Positions 1 through 6,839 of a stretch of DNA of 12,502 nt are shown here, piece after piece. The DNA comes from an uncultured Prevotellaceae bacterium (lineage in GTDB: Bacteria > Bacteroidota > Bacteroidia > Bacteroidales > Bacteroidaceae), in contig CAMJNN010000028.1 in assembly GCA_946407325.1 (NCBI GenBank), positions 1-12,502 of the forward strand, given 5' to 3'. The stretch's first letter is position 1. The number at the start of each line of letters is the position of its first letter. The notes under the pieces are model-generated. The model was not told the DNA's origin, ran no database searches, and saw only the letters and a list, made by a program, of their open reading frames with translations. The position numbers and the translations under genes are program-made.

Positions 1-579
1 TTGGCTTATTTTGGTGCCAAGATCCTGCACCCAACCTGTATCCAGCCTGCCAAGTATGCCAATATCCCTGTGCGCTTGCTGAATACTATGGAGCCTGACG
101 CTCCTGGTACCTTGATCTCCAACAAGACCAAGCGTGACACCATCAAGGCTGTAGCTGCTAAGGACAATATCACAGCTATCAAAATCAAGTCGAGCCGTAT
201 GTTGCTGGCTTACGGTTTCTTGCGTAAGGTATTTGAAATCTTTGAGAGCTACCAGACCAGTATCGATATGATTTGTACCTCTGAGGTGGGTGTATCTGTG
301 ACAATTGATAATACCAAGCACTTGAATGAAATACTGGAAGACTTGCGTAAATATGGCACAGTGACGGTGGATAAGGAGATGTGTATTGTTTGCATTGTGG
401 GTGATCTGGAATGGGAGAACATTGGCTTCGAGGCGTTGGCTGTTGATGCCTTGCAAGACATTCCTGTACGTATGATTTCCTATGGTGGCAGTAACTATAA
501 CATTTCTCTGTTGATTCGCCAATGCGACAAGAAGAAAGCATTGCAGCAACTCAGTGACAAGTTATTTAACGGAAAATAA
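1..579 (+). CDS. lysC: Aspartate kinase, C-terminal part (5' truncated by window)
   Basis: This is the C-terminal 192 residues of aspartate kinase, which phosphorylates L-aspartate to start lysine, threonine and methionine synthesis. The frame is open from base 1, and the first codon (TTG) is internal, not a start. The segment AYFGAKILHP near residue 2 is the end of the kinase domain. Two ACT modules follow. The first is about residues 58-125, with the effector-loop stretch CTSEVGVSVTI around 92-102. The second is about 126-190, with RMISYGGSNYNISLL. The protein ends right after the second ACT module, so it is a monofunctional LysC-type enzyme and not a ThrA-type fusion to homoserine dehydrogenase. 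The ACT layout resembles lysine-inhibited E. coli LysC, so feedback by lysine is likely but inferred. lysA starts 51 bases downstream, suggesting a shared transcript for DAP and lysine supply. Confidence 0.93.
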   Translation: MAYFGAKILHPTCIQPAKYANIPVRLLNTMEPDAPGTLISNKTKRDTIKAVAAKDNITAIKIKSSRMLLAYGFLRKVFEIFESYQTSIDMICTSEVGVSVTIDNTKHLNEILEDLRKYGTVTVDKEMCIVCIVGDLEWENIGFEALAVDALQDIPVRMISYGGSNYNISLLIRQCDKKKALQQLSDKLFNGK

Positions 580-586
580 TTATTAT

Positions 587-610
587 TCCCCTGCCCATAA
601 GGGCGGGGGA
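587..610 (+). terminator. GC-rich hairpin between lysC and lysA (possible attenuator or RNA-processing hairpin)
   Basis: A 10-bp stem pairs 587-596 with 601-610, with one T-G wobble, around the tetraloop ATAA. It begins 7 bases after the lysC stop. The bases after it are not U-rich, so it is not a classic strong terminator. It may cause partial termination, stabilise upstream mRNA ends, or tune the lysC to lysA ratio. The stem is seen directly; the role is inferred. Confidence 0.55.
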
Positions 611-630
611 GTATTCATTAATGCAACTAA

Positions 631-1791
631 ATGAAAGGACAATTTCCTGTTGAAAAGTTCGGTGCCTTACAGACACCTTTCTATTATTACGACACTCGCA
701 TCCTGCGTGCGACCTTAGAGGTAATCAAAAAAGAGGTGGACAAGATAGACAATGCTGTGGTTCATTATGCAATAAAAGCAAATGCCAATCCGCAGGTGTT
801 ACGTACCATCCGTGAATATGGATTAGGAGCCGATTGCGTGAGTGGTGGGGAAATCAAAGCTGCTTTGCAGGCTGGCATCTCCCCAGATAAGATTGTGTTT
901 GCAGGTGTTGGTAAGGCTGATTGGGAAATCAACCTCGGATTGGAGCATGGTATTTTCTGCTTCAACGTAGAGTCGGTTCCTGAATTGGAGATTATCAACG
1001 AACTGGCTGCTGCCAAAGGGGTGGTGGCACAGGTTGAGTTTCGTGTAAACCCTGATGTGAAGGCGCATACCCATGCAAATATTACTACGGGAATGGCAGA
1101 GAATAAGTTTGGCATAGCCTTGGGCGATATAGAACAGGTGATTGCTTTGGCACAACAAATGCAGCATATCAAGTTTATAGGTCTGCATTTCCATATCGGT
1201 TCACAGATATTGAACATGAACGACTTTGCCGCTCTCTGCAATCGTGTGAACGAATTATTGACACAATTTGAGAAACATCATATCAAGATTGACAACATCA
1301 ATGTAGGTGGTGGCTTGGGTGTTGACTATCAGCATCCTAACCGACAGGCTATACCTGACTTCCAAGAGTATTTCAAGACCATCAATTCGCTGATTAGGCG
1401 ACGTGAAGGTCAGGTGCTGCATTTTGAACCTGGTCGTTCTGTGGTGGCACAGTGCGGAAGTCTTATATCGAAGGTGCTATATGTGAAACAAGGTACCAAC
1501 AAGCAGTTTGCTATTTTGGATGCCGGTATGACTGAATTGATCCGTCCCGCTCTTTATCAGGCATATCATAAGATTGAGAATATCACCTCTGAATTGCCTG
1601 TAGAAACCTACGATGTGGTAGGTCCTATCTGTGAGTCGAGCGATGTATTTGGTAAAGCGGTTGATTTGAACAAAACAAGTCGTGGCGACTTGATTGCTAT
1701 TCGTTCGGCTGGTGCCTATGGTGAAACGATGGCTTCGCAATATAACTGCAGGGCTTTGCCCAAAGGATACGTAACCGAAGATTTGTTCTAA
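631..1791 (+). CDS. lysA: Diaminopimelate decarboxylase
   Basis: This PLP-dependent fold-III decarboxylase converts meso-2,6-diaminopimelate to L-lysine and CO2 in the cytoplasm, the last lysine step. Its 386 residues are near the length of shorter bacterial LysA enzymes. The PLP lysine is K49 in HYAIKANANP. HFHIGSQ (186-192) and the phosphate-binding GGGLG (226-230) lie in the TIM barrel. EPGR (266-269) and CESSD (334-338, with the active-site Cys contributed across the dimer) lie toward and in the C-terminal beta domain, with Y363 in the GAYG segment that packs on the cofactor. The ATG at 631 starts just before the conserved TPFYYYD segment; an ATG at 621 is out of frame. There is no clear Shine-Dalgarno sequence, as is usual in Bacteroidota. 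It follows lysC on the same strand and is bracketed by GC hairpins. Confidence 0.96.
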   Translation: MKGQFPVEKFGALQTPFYYYDTRILRATLEVIKKEVDKIDNAVVHYAIKANANPQVLRTIREYGLGADCVSGGEIKAALQAGISPDKIVFAGVGKADWEINLGLEHGIFCFNVESVPELEIINELAAAKGVVAQVEFRVNPDVKAHTHANITTGMAENKFGIALGDIEQVIALAQQMQHIKFIGLHFHIGSQILNMNDFAALCNRVNELLTQFEKHHIKIDNINVGGGLGVDYQHPNRQAIPDFQEYFKTINSLIRRREGQVLHFEPGRSVVAQCGSLISKVLYVKQGTNKQFAILDAGMTELIRPALYQAYHKIENITSELPVETYDVVGPICESSDVFGKAVDLNKTSRGDLIAIRSAGAYGETMASQYNCRALPKGYVTEDLF

Positions 1792-1815
1792 CAGTTTTTT
1801 GCTGACAGATCATAA

Positions 1816-1845
1816 AATATCCCCCGCTATTTGGCGGGGGATATT
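1816..1845. terminator. Bidirectional hairpin terminator between convergent lysA and kbl
   Basis: A perfect 12-bp stem pairs 1816-1827 with 1834-1845 around the 6-base loop TATTTG. It has a GC core (CCCCCGC/GCGGGGG) and AT-rich outer pairs. It lies 24 bases after the lysA stop and 20 bases after the kbl stop on the other strand. A moderately T-rich tail follows on the plus side (GTTTCATT), and TTAT follows on the minus side. Its position between two convergent genes supports use in both directions. Confidence 0.8.
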
Positions 1846-1865
1846 GTTTCATTCAAGTACTTCTC

Positions 1866-3053
1866 TTATTTCAGTACGCCAAGTTCTTTGCCAACTTTTA
1901 TAAAGGCATTGATACACCTGTCAAGGTGCTCGCGCTCATGACCAGCAGAGAGCTGTACTCGGATACGAGCCTCACCCTTCGGTACAACTGGATAATAGAA
2001 GCCAGTAACATAGATACCTTCTTCCTGCATCTTGGCAGCAAATACCTGCGACAACTTCGCATCGTACAACATTACGGCACAGATGGCACTTTGTGTAGGT
2101 TTGATGTCAAAACCTGCAGCCATCATCTTGTCACGGAAGTAGTTGACGTTGTTTACCAACTTGTCGTGCAACGCATTGCTTTCTTTCAGCATCTTGAATG
2201 TTTCCAGAGCAGCACCAACGATAGCAGGAGCCACAGAGTTGGAGAACAGGTAAGGACGACTGCGCTGGCGCAATAAGTCGATGATCTCTTTACGACCTGT
2301 AGTAAAACCACCCATTGCACCACCAAAGGCCTTGCCCAAAGTTCCTGTATAAATATCCACACGACCATAGGTCTTGTATAACTCACTTACACCATGCCCT
2401 GTTGCACCTACTACGCCCGCAGAGTGCGACTCATCTACCATTACCAAGGCATCGTATTTCTCTGCTAAATCACAAATCTTGTCGAGCGGAGCCACGTTGC
2501 CATCCATCGAGAAAACGCCATCCGTACAGATGATGCGGAAACGCTGGGCCTGAGCTTCTTTTAGGCATTTTTCCAGTTCTTCCATATTGGCGTTAGCATA
2601 GCGATAGCGTTTTGCTTTGCACAGACGAACGCCATCGATGATGCTGGCGTGGTTCAGTGAGTCGCTGATGATAGCATCCTCTTCAGCGAACAAAGGTTCG
2701 AACACACCACCGTTGGCATCGAAGCAGGCAGCATAAAGAATGGTGTCTTCGGTGTGGAAATAGTCGGCTATGGCAGCTTCCAACTCCTTGTGAATATCTT
2801 GTGTGCCACAGATAAAACGAACAGATGACATGCCGTAGCCACGTCGGTCCATCATCTTTTTGGCAGCCTCAATCAATCGTGGATTGTCAGAAAGACCTAA
2901 ATAATTGTTTGCACAAAAATTCAGTACTTCTTGTCCTTTCACCGTGATGGCAGCACGTTGTGGACTTTCAATGAGTCGCTCCTCTTTATAGAGTCCGGCT
3001 TCCTTGATCTCAGCCAATTTTTGGGCGAGATGTTCTTGCATTTTTCCGTACAT
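1866..3053 (-). CDS. kbl: Glycine C-acetyltransferase (2-amino-3-ketobutyrate CoA ligase)
   Basis: This PLP enzyme of the alpha-oxoamine synthase family converts 2-amino-3-oxobutyrate plus CoA to glycine and acetyl-CoA, the second step of threonine breakdown. The product has 395 residues, close to E. coli Kbl. Visible motifs are NFCANNYLGL (45-54), SLNHASIIDG (132-141), DESHSAG (207-213, with the Asp that contacts the PLP ring nitrogen) and the PLP-binding K241 in GTLGKAFGGAMGG. The start at 3053 matches the usual short Kbl N-terminus (M-x-G); a second Met at residue 5 is possible but less likely. The partner threonine dehydrogenase is transcribed divergently from the same intergenic region, which supports the Kbl role over paralogues such as KAS-like serine palmitoyltransferase or BioF. 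Confidence 0.95.
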   Translation of the reverse strand: MYGKMQEHLAQKLAEIKEAGLYKEERLIESPQRAAITVKGQEVLNFCANNYLGLSDNPRLIEAAKKMMDRRGYGMSSVRFICGTQDIHKELEAAIADYFHTEDTILYAACFDANGGVFEPLFAEEDAIISDSLNHASIIDGVRLCKAKRYRYANANMEELEKCLKEAQAQRFRIICTDGVFSMDGNVAPLDKICDLAEKYDALVMVDESHSAGVVGATGHGVSELYKTYGRVDIYTGTLGKAFGGAMGGFTTGRKEIIDLLRQRSRPYLFSNSVAPAIVGAALETFKMLKESNALHDKLVNNVNYFRDKMMAAGFDIKPTQSAICAVMLYDAKLSQVFAAKMQEEGIYVTGFYYPVVPKGEARIRVQLSAGHEREHLDRCINAFIKVGKELGVLK

Positions 3054-3129
3054 AATATCAAAATGTTTAAGATTTAGTGTTAATACTCAATTTCACCGCC
3101 AAATTAGCGAAAATAATTCAAATATTGAT

Positions 3130-3137
3130 TATCTTTG
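3130..3137 (+). promoter_or_regulatory. Candidate -7 element for the threonine dehydrogenase operon
   Basis: TATCTTTG matches the Bacteroidota primary-sigma -7 consensus TAnnTTTG exactly and lies 37 bases before the start codon. I see no convincing -33 TTG at the usual spacing. The same 121-nt divergent region (3054-3174) serves kbl on the other strand. There, AATATTTG (3126 to 3119) is a 7-of-8 match with no well-spaced -33. An imperfect palindrome at 3076-3087 (AGTGTTAATACT) could be a regulator site, but this is weak. Confidence 0.5.
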
Positions 3138-3174
3138 TCCAACAAAATGAGAATAGACCTAAAAAACTTAAGAT

Positions 3175-4131
3175 ATGAAAAATATACTGGTCATTGGCTC
3201 TACTGGACAGATTGGTTCGGAGCTAACCATGGAGTTAAGAAATAGGTATGGCAATAGTCATGTGATTGCTGGGTATATAAGAGGAGCAGAACCAACGGGC
3301 GTGCTGAAAGAGTCAGGACCATCAGCTTTGGCTGATGTTACTGATGCCGATGCCATAGCGAAAGTGGTAAGGGATTACCATATAGACACCATTTATAATC
3401 TGGCAGCTTTGCTGTCGGTGGTGGCAGAAAGAAATCCTCGCTTGGCTTGGAAAATTGGTGTAGATGGTTTGTGGAATGTGTTAGAGGTGGCACGTGAGTA
3501 TCATTGTGCTGTGTTTACCCCTAGTTCCATTGGCTCGTTTGGACTTTCCACGCCTCATGTGATGACTCCTCAGGACACCATACAGCGTCCGGGTACCATC
3601 TATGGCGTGAGCAAGGTAACTACTGAGTTGTTGAGTGATTATTATTTTATGAAATATGGAGTGGATACCAGGTCGGTACGCTATCCGGGCATCATTTCGT
3701 ATGTAACACCTCCTGGCGGTGGTACTACTGACTATGCAGTGGATATCTATTATTATGCTGTAAGGGGTGAGAAGTTTATTTGTCCTATTAAAGAGGGTAC
3801 CCTCATGGATATGATATATATGCCTGATGCGTTGCATGCTTCTATCATGTTGATGGAGGCCGATCCAACCAAATTGGTTCATCGCAATGCTTTTAACCTG
3901 GCCTCTATGAGCTTTGCGCCTGAGACCATCTATAAGGCAATTAAGCAGCAAATGCCTCAGTTTGAAATGGAGTATCAGGTGGATCCGCTGAAACAACACA
4001 TAGCTGAAAGTTGGCCTGACTGCATGGACGACAGTTGTGCTCGGGCGGAGTGGGGGTGGCAGCCTAAATATGATTTGGAGGCCATGACCGCCGATATGTT
4101 GGAGAAATTAAAGATTAAGCTGAATAAATGA
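3175..4131 (+). CDS. L-threonine 3-dehydrogenase, short-chain (SDR/epimerase-like) type
   Basis: This extended SDR-family protein most likely oxidises L-threonine with NAD+ to 2-amino-3-ketobutyrate, feeding the divergent Kbl. The 318 residues show the Rossmann motif GSTGQIG (8-14), the NLAALLSVVAERNP segment (75-88) typical of this subgroup, Ser residues at 117-118 (TPSSIGSFG) and the catalytic pair Y143/K147 in YGVSK. The stretch RYPGIISY (about 178-185) followed by PPGGGTTDYAV is characteristic of SDR-type TDHs, which are unrelated to the zinc-dependent TDH of E. coli. Assignment rests on these motifs plus the adjacent kbl; a generic NAD-dependent sugar epimerase is the alternative. Its stop overlaps the next start by ATGA (4128-4131), so downstream genes are likely translationally coupled. 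Confidence 0.88.
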   Translation: MKNILVIGSTGQIGSELTMELRNRYGNSHVIAGYIRGAEPTGVLKESGPSALADVTDADAIAKVVRDYHIDTIYNLAALLSVVAERNPRLAWKIGVDGLWNVLEVAREYHCAVFTPSSIGSFGLSTPHVMTPQDTIQRPGTIYGVSKVTTELLSDYYFMKYGVDTRSVRYPGIISYVTPPGGGTTDYAVDIYYYAVRGEKFICPIKEGTLMDMIYMPDALHASIMLMEADPTKLVHRNAFNLASMSFAPETIYKAIKQQMPQFEMEYQVDPLKQHIAESWPDCMDDSCARAEWGWQPKYDLEAMTADMLEKLKIKLNK

Positions 4132-4988
4132 AGAGGTGTAGTTGGGAATTATTTGGTTGTCTTATGTTGACGTATCTTCTCGCATCCTGTGGGGGGAAGA
4201 AAATTCATGTCACTGAAGAAACTGAGTTGATATCCAACGATACATTAGTAGCTATAGCACCACCCGAACAGGAGCCTGAAGAAGAAAAAGTGGAAGTTTC
4301 CACTAGGGTGGATGAACTGTTCGACGACTTTATCTGGAACTTTGCCTCCAATGAACGTCTGCAACGACGTAGGGTGAGGTTCCCGTTACCTGTCATCACT
4401 CAGGAGGGTACAAATCTGGTAGAACGGAATGATTGGCAACACGACCATCTGTTCTCCGAACAATCCACTTATACCTTGATGTTCGACAAGGACTCGGATT
4501 TTGATTTTGAAGGTGATACTTCGCTCAACTCTGCGGAAGTGGAATGGATCTATTTGGATTCCAGGATGAGGCAACGCTATTTTTTTGAACGGGACAAGGG
4601 TGTCTGGATGCTCGACTCCATCTCCTTGATGCCGTTGTCCGCTATAGATGATGCCAGTGGTTTCTTGTCTTTCTACAGCAGATTTGCCAATGATAGCATT
4701 TATCAGTTGGATCATTTGTCCAATCCCATAGAATTTGTTACCTTGGATCCTGATGATGAGTTCTCCATCTTGGAGACTACTTTGGGTATCACTCAGTGGT
4801 TTGCTTTCAAACCAGAACTGCCTGTCGATAGATTGACGAACATCAACTACGGTCAAGCAAATGATGGTAGGTCGAGAAGAAAGATATTGAAGGTGAATGG
4901 ATTCCAGGATGGTACTTCTATTATCCTGTATTTTCGTAAGCGTGGCGGTGAATGGGAAATGTATAAGTTTGAAGATACTTCGATTTAA
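4128..4988 (+). CDS. Lipoprotein, DUF4348-like
   Basis: This is a predicted lipoprotein of 286 residues and unknown function. The N-terminus has a basic start, a hydrophobic stretch and a lipobox LASC with the lipidated Cys at 21, followed by GGKK. A low-complexity acidic linker rich in Glu and Pro (about 45-55) leads to a globular part. Its opening, FDDFIWNFASNERLQ (about 65-79), then RVRFPLPV, resembles the Bacteroidota DUF4348 family as I remember it. The mature protein is acidic, with many Asp/Phe/Trp motifs. The start codon overlaps the stop of the threonine dehydrogenase by four bases, and murB follows about 20 bases later. The operon position gives no safe function. Export is well supported; the family name is tentative. 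Confidence 0.8.
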   Translation: MKRCSWELFGCLMLTYLLASCGGKKIHVTEETELISNDTLVAIAPPEQEPEEEKVEVSTRVDELFDDFIWNFASNERLQRRRVRFPLPVITQEGTNLVERNDWQHDHLFSEQSTYTLMFDKDSDFDFEGDTSLNSAEVEWIYLDSRMRQRYFFERDKGVWMLDSISLMPLSAIDDASGFLSFYSRFANDSIYQLDHLSNPIEFVTLDPDDEFSILETTLGITQWFAFKPELPVDRLTNINYGQANDGRSRRKILKVNGFQDGTSIILYFRKRGGEWEMYKFEDTSI

Positions 4989-5015
4989 TGAATAATGCAT
5001 AGTTGATAATGGATA
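4988..5015 (+). repeat. Heptamer tandem repeat (ATGnATA, four in-phase units) at the murB start
   Basis: Four adjacent 7-mers run in phase: ATGAATA, ATGCATA, GTTGATA, ATGGATA. They begin on the last base of the lipoprotein stop codon, and the fourth unit supplies the probable murB ATG at 5009. The first unit also opens a four-codon mini-ORF, 4988-5002. The period is not a multiple of three. A related but weaker run (ATTGATA, ATTAAGG, ATTATGA) lies at 9361-9381. Confidence 0.6.
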
Positions 5016-6004
5016 ATGGCATTATAAAGAATACTTTTGGATTGAAGGTAACTGCAGCTCAGCTACTGGAATATCACCGTGAGGAGGAACTCCTCGACTT
5101 CATTGCTGCTGGAAAGGTGAAAACACCTTACCTGCATGTGGGTGGTGGCAGCAATCTGTTGTTCATGCATGAACACTATGAAGGCACTGTACTACATTCT
5201 CAGATTAAAGGGATGGAGGTGACCGCTGAAAATGATAGTGAAGTATTTATCCGTGTGGGTGCTGGAGAAGTGTGGGATGACTTTGTTGATTACTGTGTCA
5301 GTCAAGGATGGTATGGCGCTGAGAACCTGTCCCTTATTCCTGGTGAGGTAGGAGCCAGTGCTGTTCAGAATATAGGTGCCTATGGCGTAGAAGTAAAAGA
5401 CTTGATTACCTCAGTGGAGACAATTGATTGTAAAGGGCAGAGACGCGTGTTTCAGCAATCTGAATGTGCGTATGCCTATCGCAACAGTATCTTCAAGTGT
5501 CCTGAGATGAAGATCTACTTTGTGACCTACGTCAACTTTAAATTGAGTAAAGTAGCCCAATTTAAATTAGATTATGGTACCATCCGCAAAGAATTGGGTG
5601 ATGTGGAGGAAGTAACCCTGCCTTTGGTGCGACAGACCATCATCAAGATTCGTCAGAGTAAGTTGCCCGATCCTCAGATACTTGGCAATGCGGGCAGTTT
5701 CTTTACTAATCCTATCGTGTTCAGGGAGAAATGGCAAAGTCTCTTGGCTCAGTATCCCAATATGCCATATTATGAAGTAGATGAGCAGCATGTTAAGATT
5801 CCTGCTGGCTGGATGATTGAACAAGCAGGCTGGAAAGGTAAGGCGTTGGGTAATGCGGCAGTATATGACAAGCAAGCATTGATTTTGGTCAACTTAGGCA
5901 ACGCTACGGGTGCTGATATCGTGGCTTTGTCGGAGGCTGTTTGTCGTGATGTGGCATCGCAGTTTGGCATCGAGATACATCCCGAAGTGAACTTTATAGA
6001 ATAG
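5009..6004 (+). CDS. murB: UDP-N-acetylmuramate dehydrogenase (UDP-N-acetylenolpyruvoylglucosamine reductase)
   Basis: This FAD enzyme reduces UDP-GlcNAc-enolpyruvate with NADPH to UDP-MurNAc, the second committed step of peptidoglycan precursor synthesis in the cytoplasm. Numbered from the ATG at 5009 it has 331 residues and type I (E. coli-like) architecture. Motifs are the FAD-binding GGGSN (45-49), [22 protein letters not shown] (about 105-126), YRNSIFK with Arg158, the proton donor Ser230 in [23 protein letters not shown] (265-277) and Glu326 in HPEVNFI. These correspond to E. coli Arg159, Ser229 and Glu325. An in-frame TTG at 5003 would add two residues; I prefer the ATG. It lies in a compact run after the lipoprotein and only 6 bases before the next gene. 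The heptamer repeat over its start could affect initiation. Confidence 0.96.
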   Translation: MDNGIIKNTFGLKVTAAQLLEYHREEELLDFIAAGKVKTPYLHVGGGSNLLFMHEHYEGTVLHSQIKGMEVTAENDSEVFIRVGAGEVWDDFVDYCVSQGWYGAENLSLIPGEVGASAVQNIGAYGVEVKDLITSVETIDCKGQRRVFQQSECAYAYRNSIFKCPEMKIYFVTYVNFKLSKVAQFKLDYGTIRKELGDVEEVTLPLVRQTIIKIRQSKLPDPQILGNAGSFFTNPIVFREKWQSLLAQYPNMPYYEVDEQHVKIPAGWMIEQAGWKGKALGNAAVYDKQALILVNLGNATGADIVALSEAVCRDVASQFGIEIHPEVNFIE

Positions 6005-6010
6005 TGTGAA

Positions 6011-6772
6011 ATGAAAGTCAGGATCTTAGGCTCCGGAACATCTATGGGTGTACCTACGCTAGGCTGCAATTGCGAGGTGTGTAGGTCGACCGACCCACGC
6101 GACAAGCGTTTGCGTTGCTCCTCGTTGGTCTATACCGATGATGCCGTGATTCTGATTGATTGTGGTCCTGATTTCCGTCAACAATACCTGCAGGTGCAGC
6201 CATTCGTGGTGCCAGATGCTATCCTGATTACCCATGAACATTCCGACCATGTAGGTGGTTTGGACGATTTAAGACCCAGCAATGTGTTTGGTGATGTGGA
6301 TGTGTACGCTGAGGATTATACGGCTCGTGACCTGCAAACACGTTTGCCCTATTGCTTTGTAAAGGAGAAATACCCTGGAGTGCCAGGCATCAGTCTTCAT
6401 GAAGTAGCCCCTTTTCAGGCGTTCAAGGTGAAGAATACTGAAGTGTTGCCTTTGAGGGTTATGCATGGCGATTTACCTATCCTGGGCTTCCGTATCGGTA
6501 CTTTTGGGTACGTCACTGATATGAAAACCATGCCCCAGGAGTCGTATGATGCTTTGAAAGGATTGGATGTATTGATCATGAATGCCTTGCATGTTTATGA
6601 ACATCCTACCCATCAGAACATAGAACAAGCCATTGACAATGCCCTTCACATAGGTGCCAAGGAAACCTATTTCATTCACATGAGCCATTATGCAGGTTTG
6701 CATGCTGTAGCTGAGGCTCAATTACCTCCTCATATCCATTATGCCTACGATGGCTTGCAACTTGAATTTTAA
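6011..6772 (+). CDS. PhnP-like metallo-beta-lactamase-fold phosphodiesterase
   Basis: This cytoplasmic metallohydrolase of 253 residues belongs to the PhnP-like branch of the metallo-beta-lactamase fold. The signature THEHSDH (74-80: H75, H77, D79, H80) binds two metals, with further ligands likely at H152 (MHGD), D170 (YVTDMKT) and the HMSH segment 223-226. An N-terminal CxCxxC (C19, C21, C24) matches the structural-zinc cysteines of E. coli PhnP, a cyclic ribose-phosphate phosphodiesterase. No other phosphonate genes are nearby, so the substrate is unknown and the name phnP is not justified. Its start 6 bases after the murB stop suggests co-transcription. The stop is followed by a run of T residues without a clear hairpin. 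Confidence 0.88.
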   Translation: MKVRILGSGTSMGVPTLGCNCEVCRSTDPRDKRLRCSSLVYTDDAVILIDCGPDFRQQYLQVQPFVVPDAILITHEHSDHVGGLDDLRPSNVFGDVDVYAEDYTARDLQTRLPYCFVKEKYPGVPGISLHEVAPFQAFKVKNTEVLPLRVMHGDLPILGFRIGTFGYVTDMKTMPQESYDALKGLDVLIMNALHVYEHPTHQNIEQAIDNALHIGAKETYFIHMSHYAGLHAVAEAQLPPHIHYAYDGLQLEF

Positions 6773-6789
6773 TTTTTTTTAGACTTTTC

Positions 6790-6820
6790 TTGCGTATGTT
6801 AGAAGTTTTTAATACTTTTG
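6790..6820 (+). promoter_or_regulatory. Candidate promoter (-33 TTG, -7 TACTTTTG) for the 6840 gene
   Basis: TTG at 6790-6792 and TACTTTTG at 6813-6820 are separated by 20 bases and fit the Bacteroidota TTTG/TTG-N19-21-TAnnTTTG promoter. The predicted transcript would start about 13-15 bases before the ATG at 6840, giving a very short leader. An 8-bp inverted repeat brackets the -7 box. Confidence 0.6.
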
Positions 6821-6836
6821 TGAAAATTTTCTAACA
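6797..6836. repeat. Inverted repeat flanking the -7 box (operator-like)
   Basis: TGTTAGAA (6797-6804) and TTCTAACA (6829-6836) are perfect 8-bp inverted copies separated by 24 bases. The arms straddle the -7 element and the expected transcription start. This could be a repressor site or, in RNA, a weak long-loop hairpin. No regulator gene is visible nearby. Confidence 0.35.
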
Positions 6837-6839
6837 AAT

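Noticed and set aside
3089..3105. Short AATTT/AAATT inverted repeat in the kbl-tdh intergenic region
   Set aside because: The arms are only 5 bp in AT-rich sequence, well within chance expectation.
4386..5000. Open frame of 204 codons on the minus strand
   Set aside because: It is antisense to the lipoprotein gene, which has a lipobox and overlaps its upstream neighbour in a coupled way. The antisense product has no signal or domain.
5003..5008. TTG codon as alternative murB start
   Set aside because: It adds only two residues upstream of an ATG, and ATG is favoured. It cannot be fully excluded without N-terminal data.
6011..6772. Naming the metallo-beta-lactamase-fold gene phnP
   Set aside because: The fold and metal motifs fit, but no phosphonate-use genes are present, so the specific activity is not supported.
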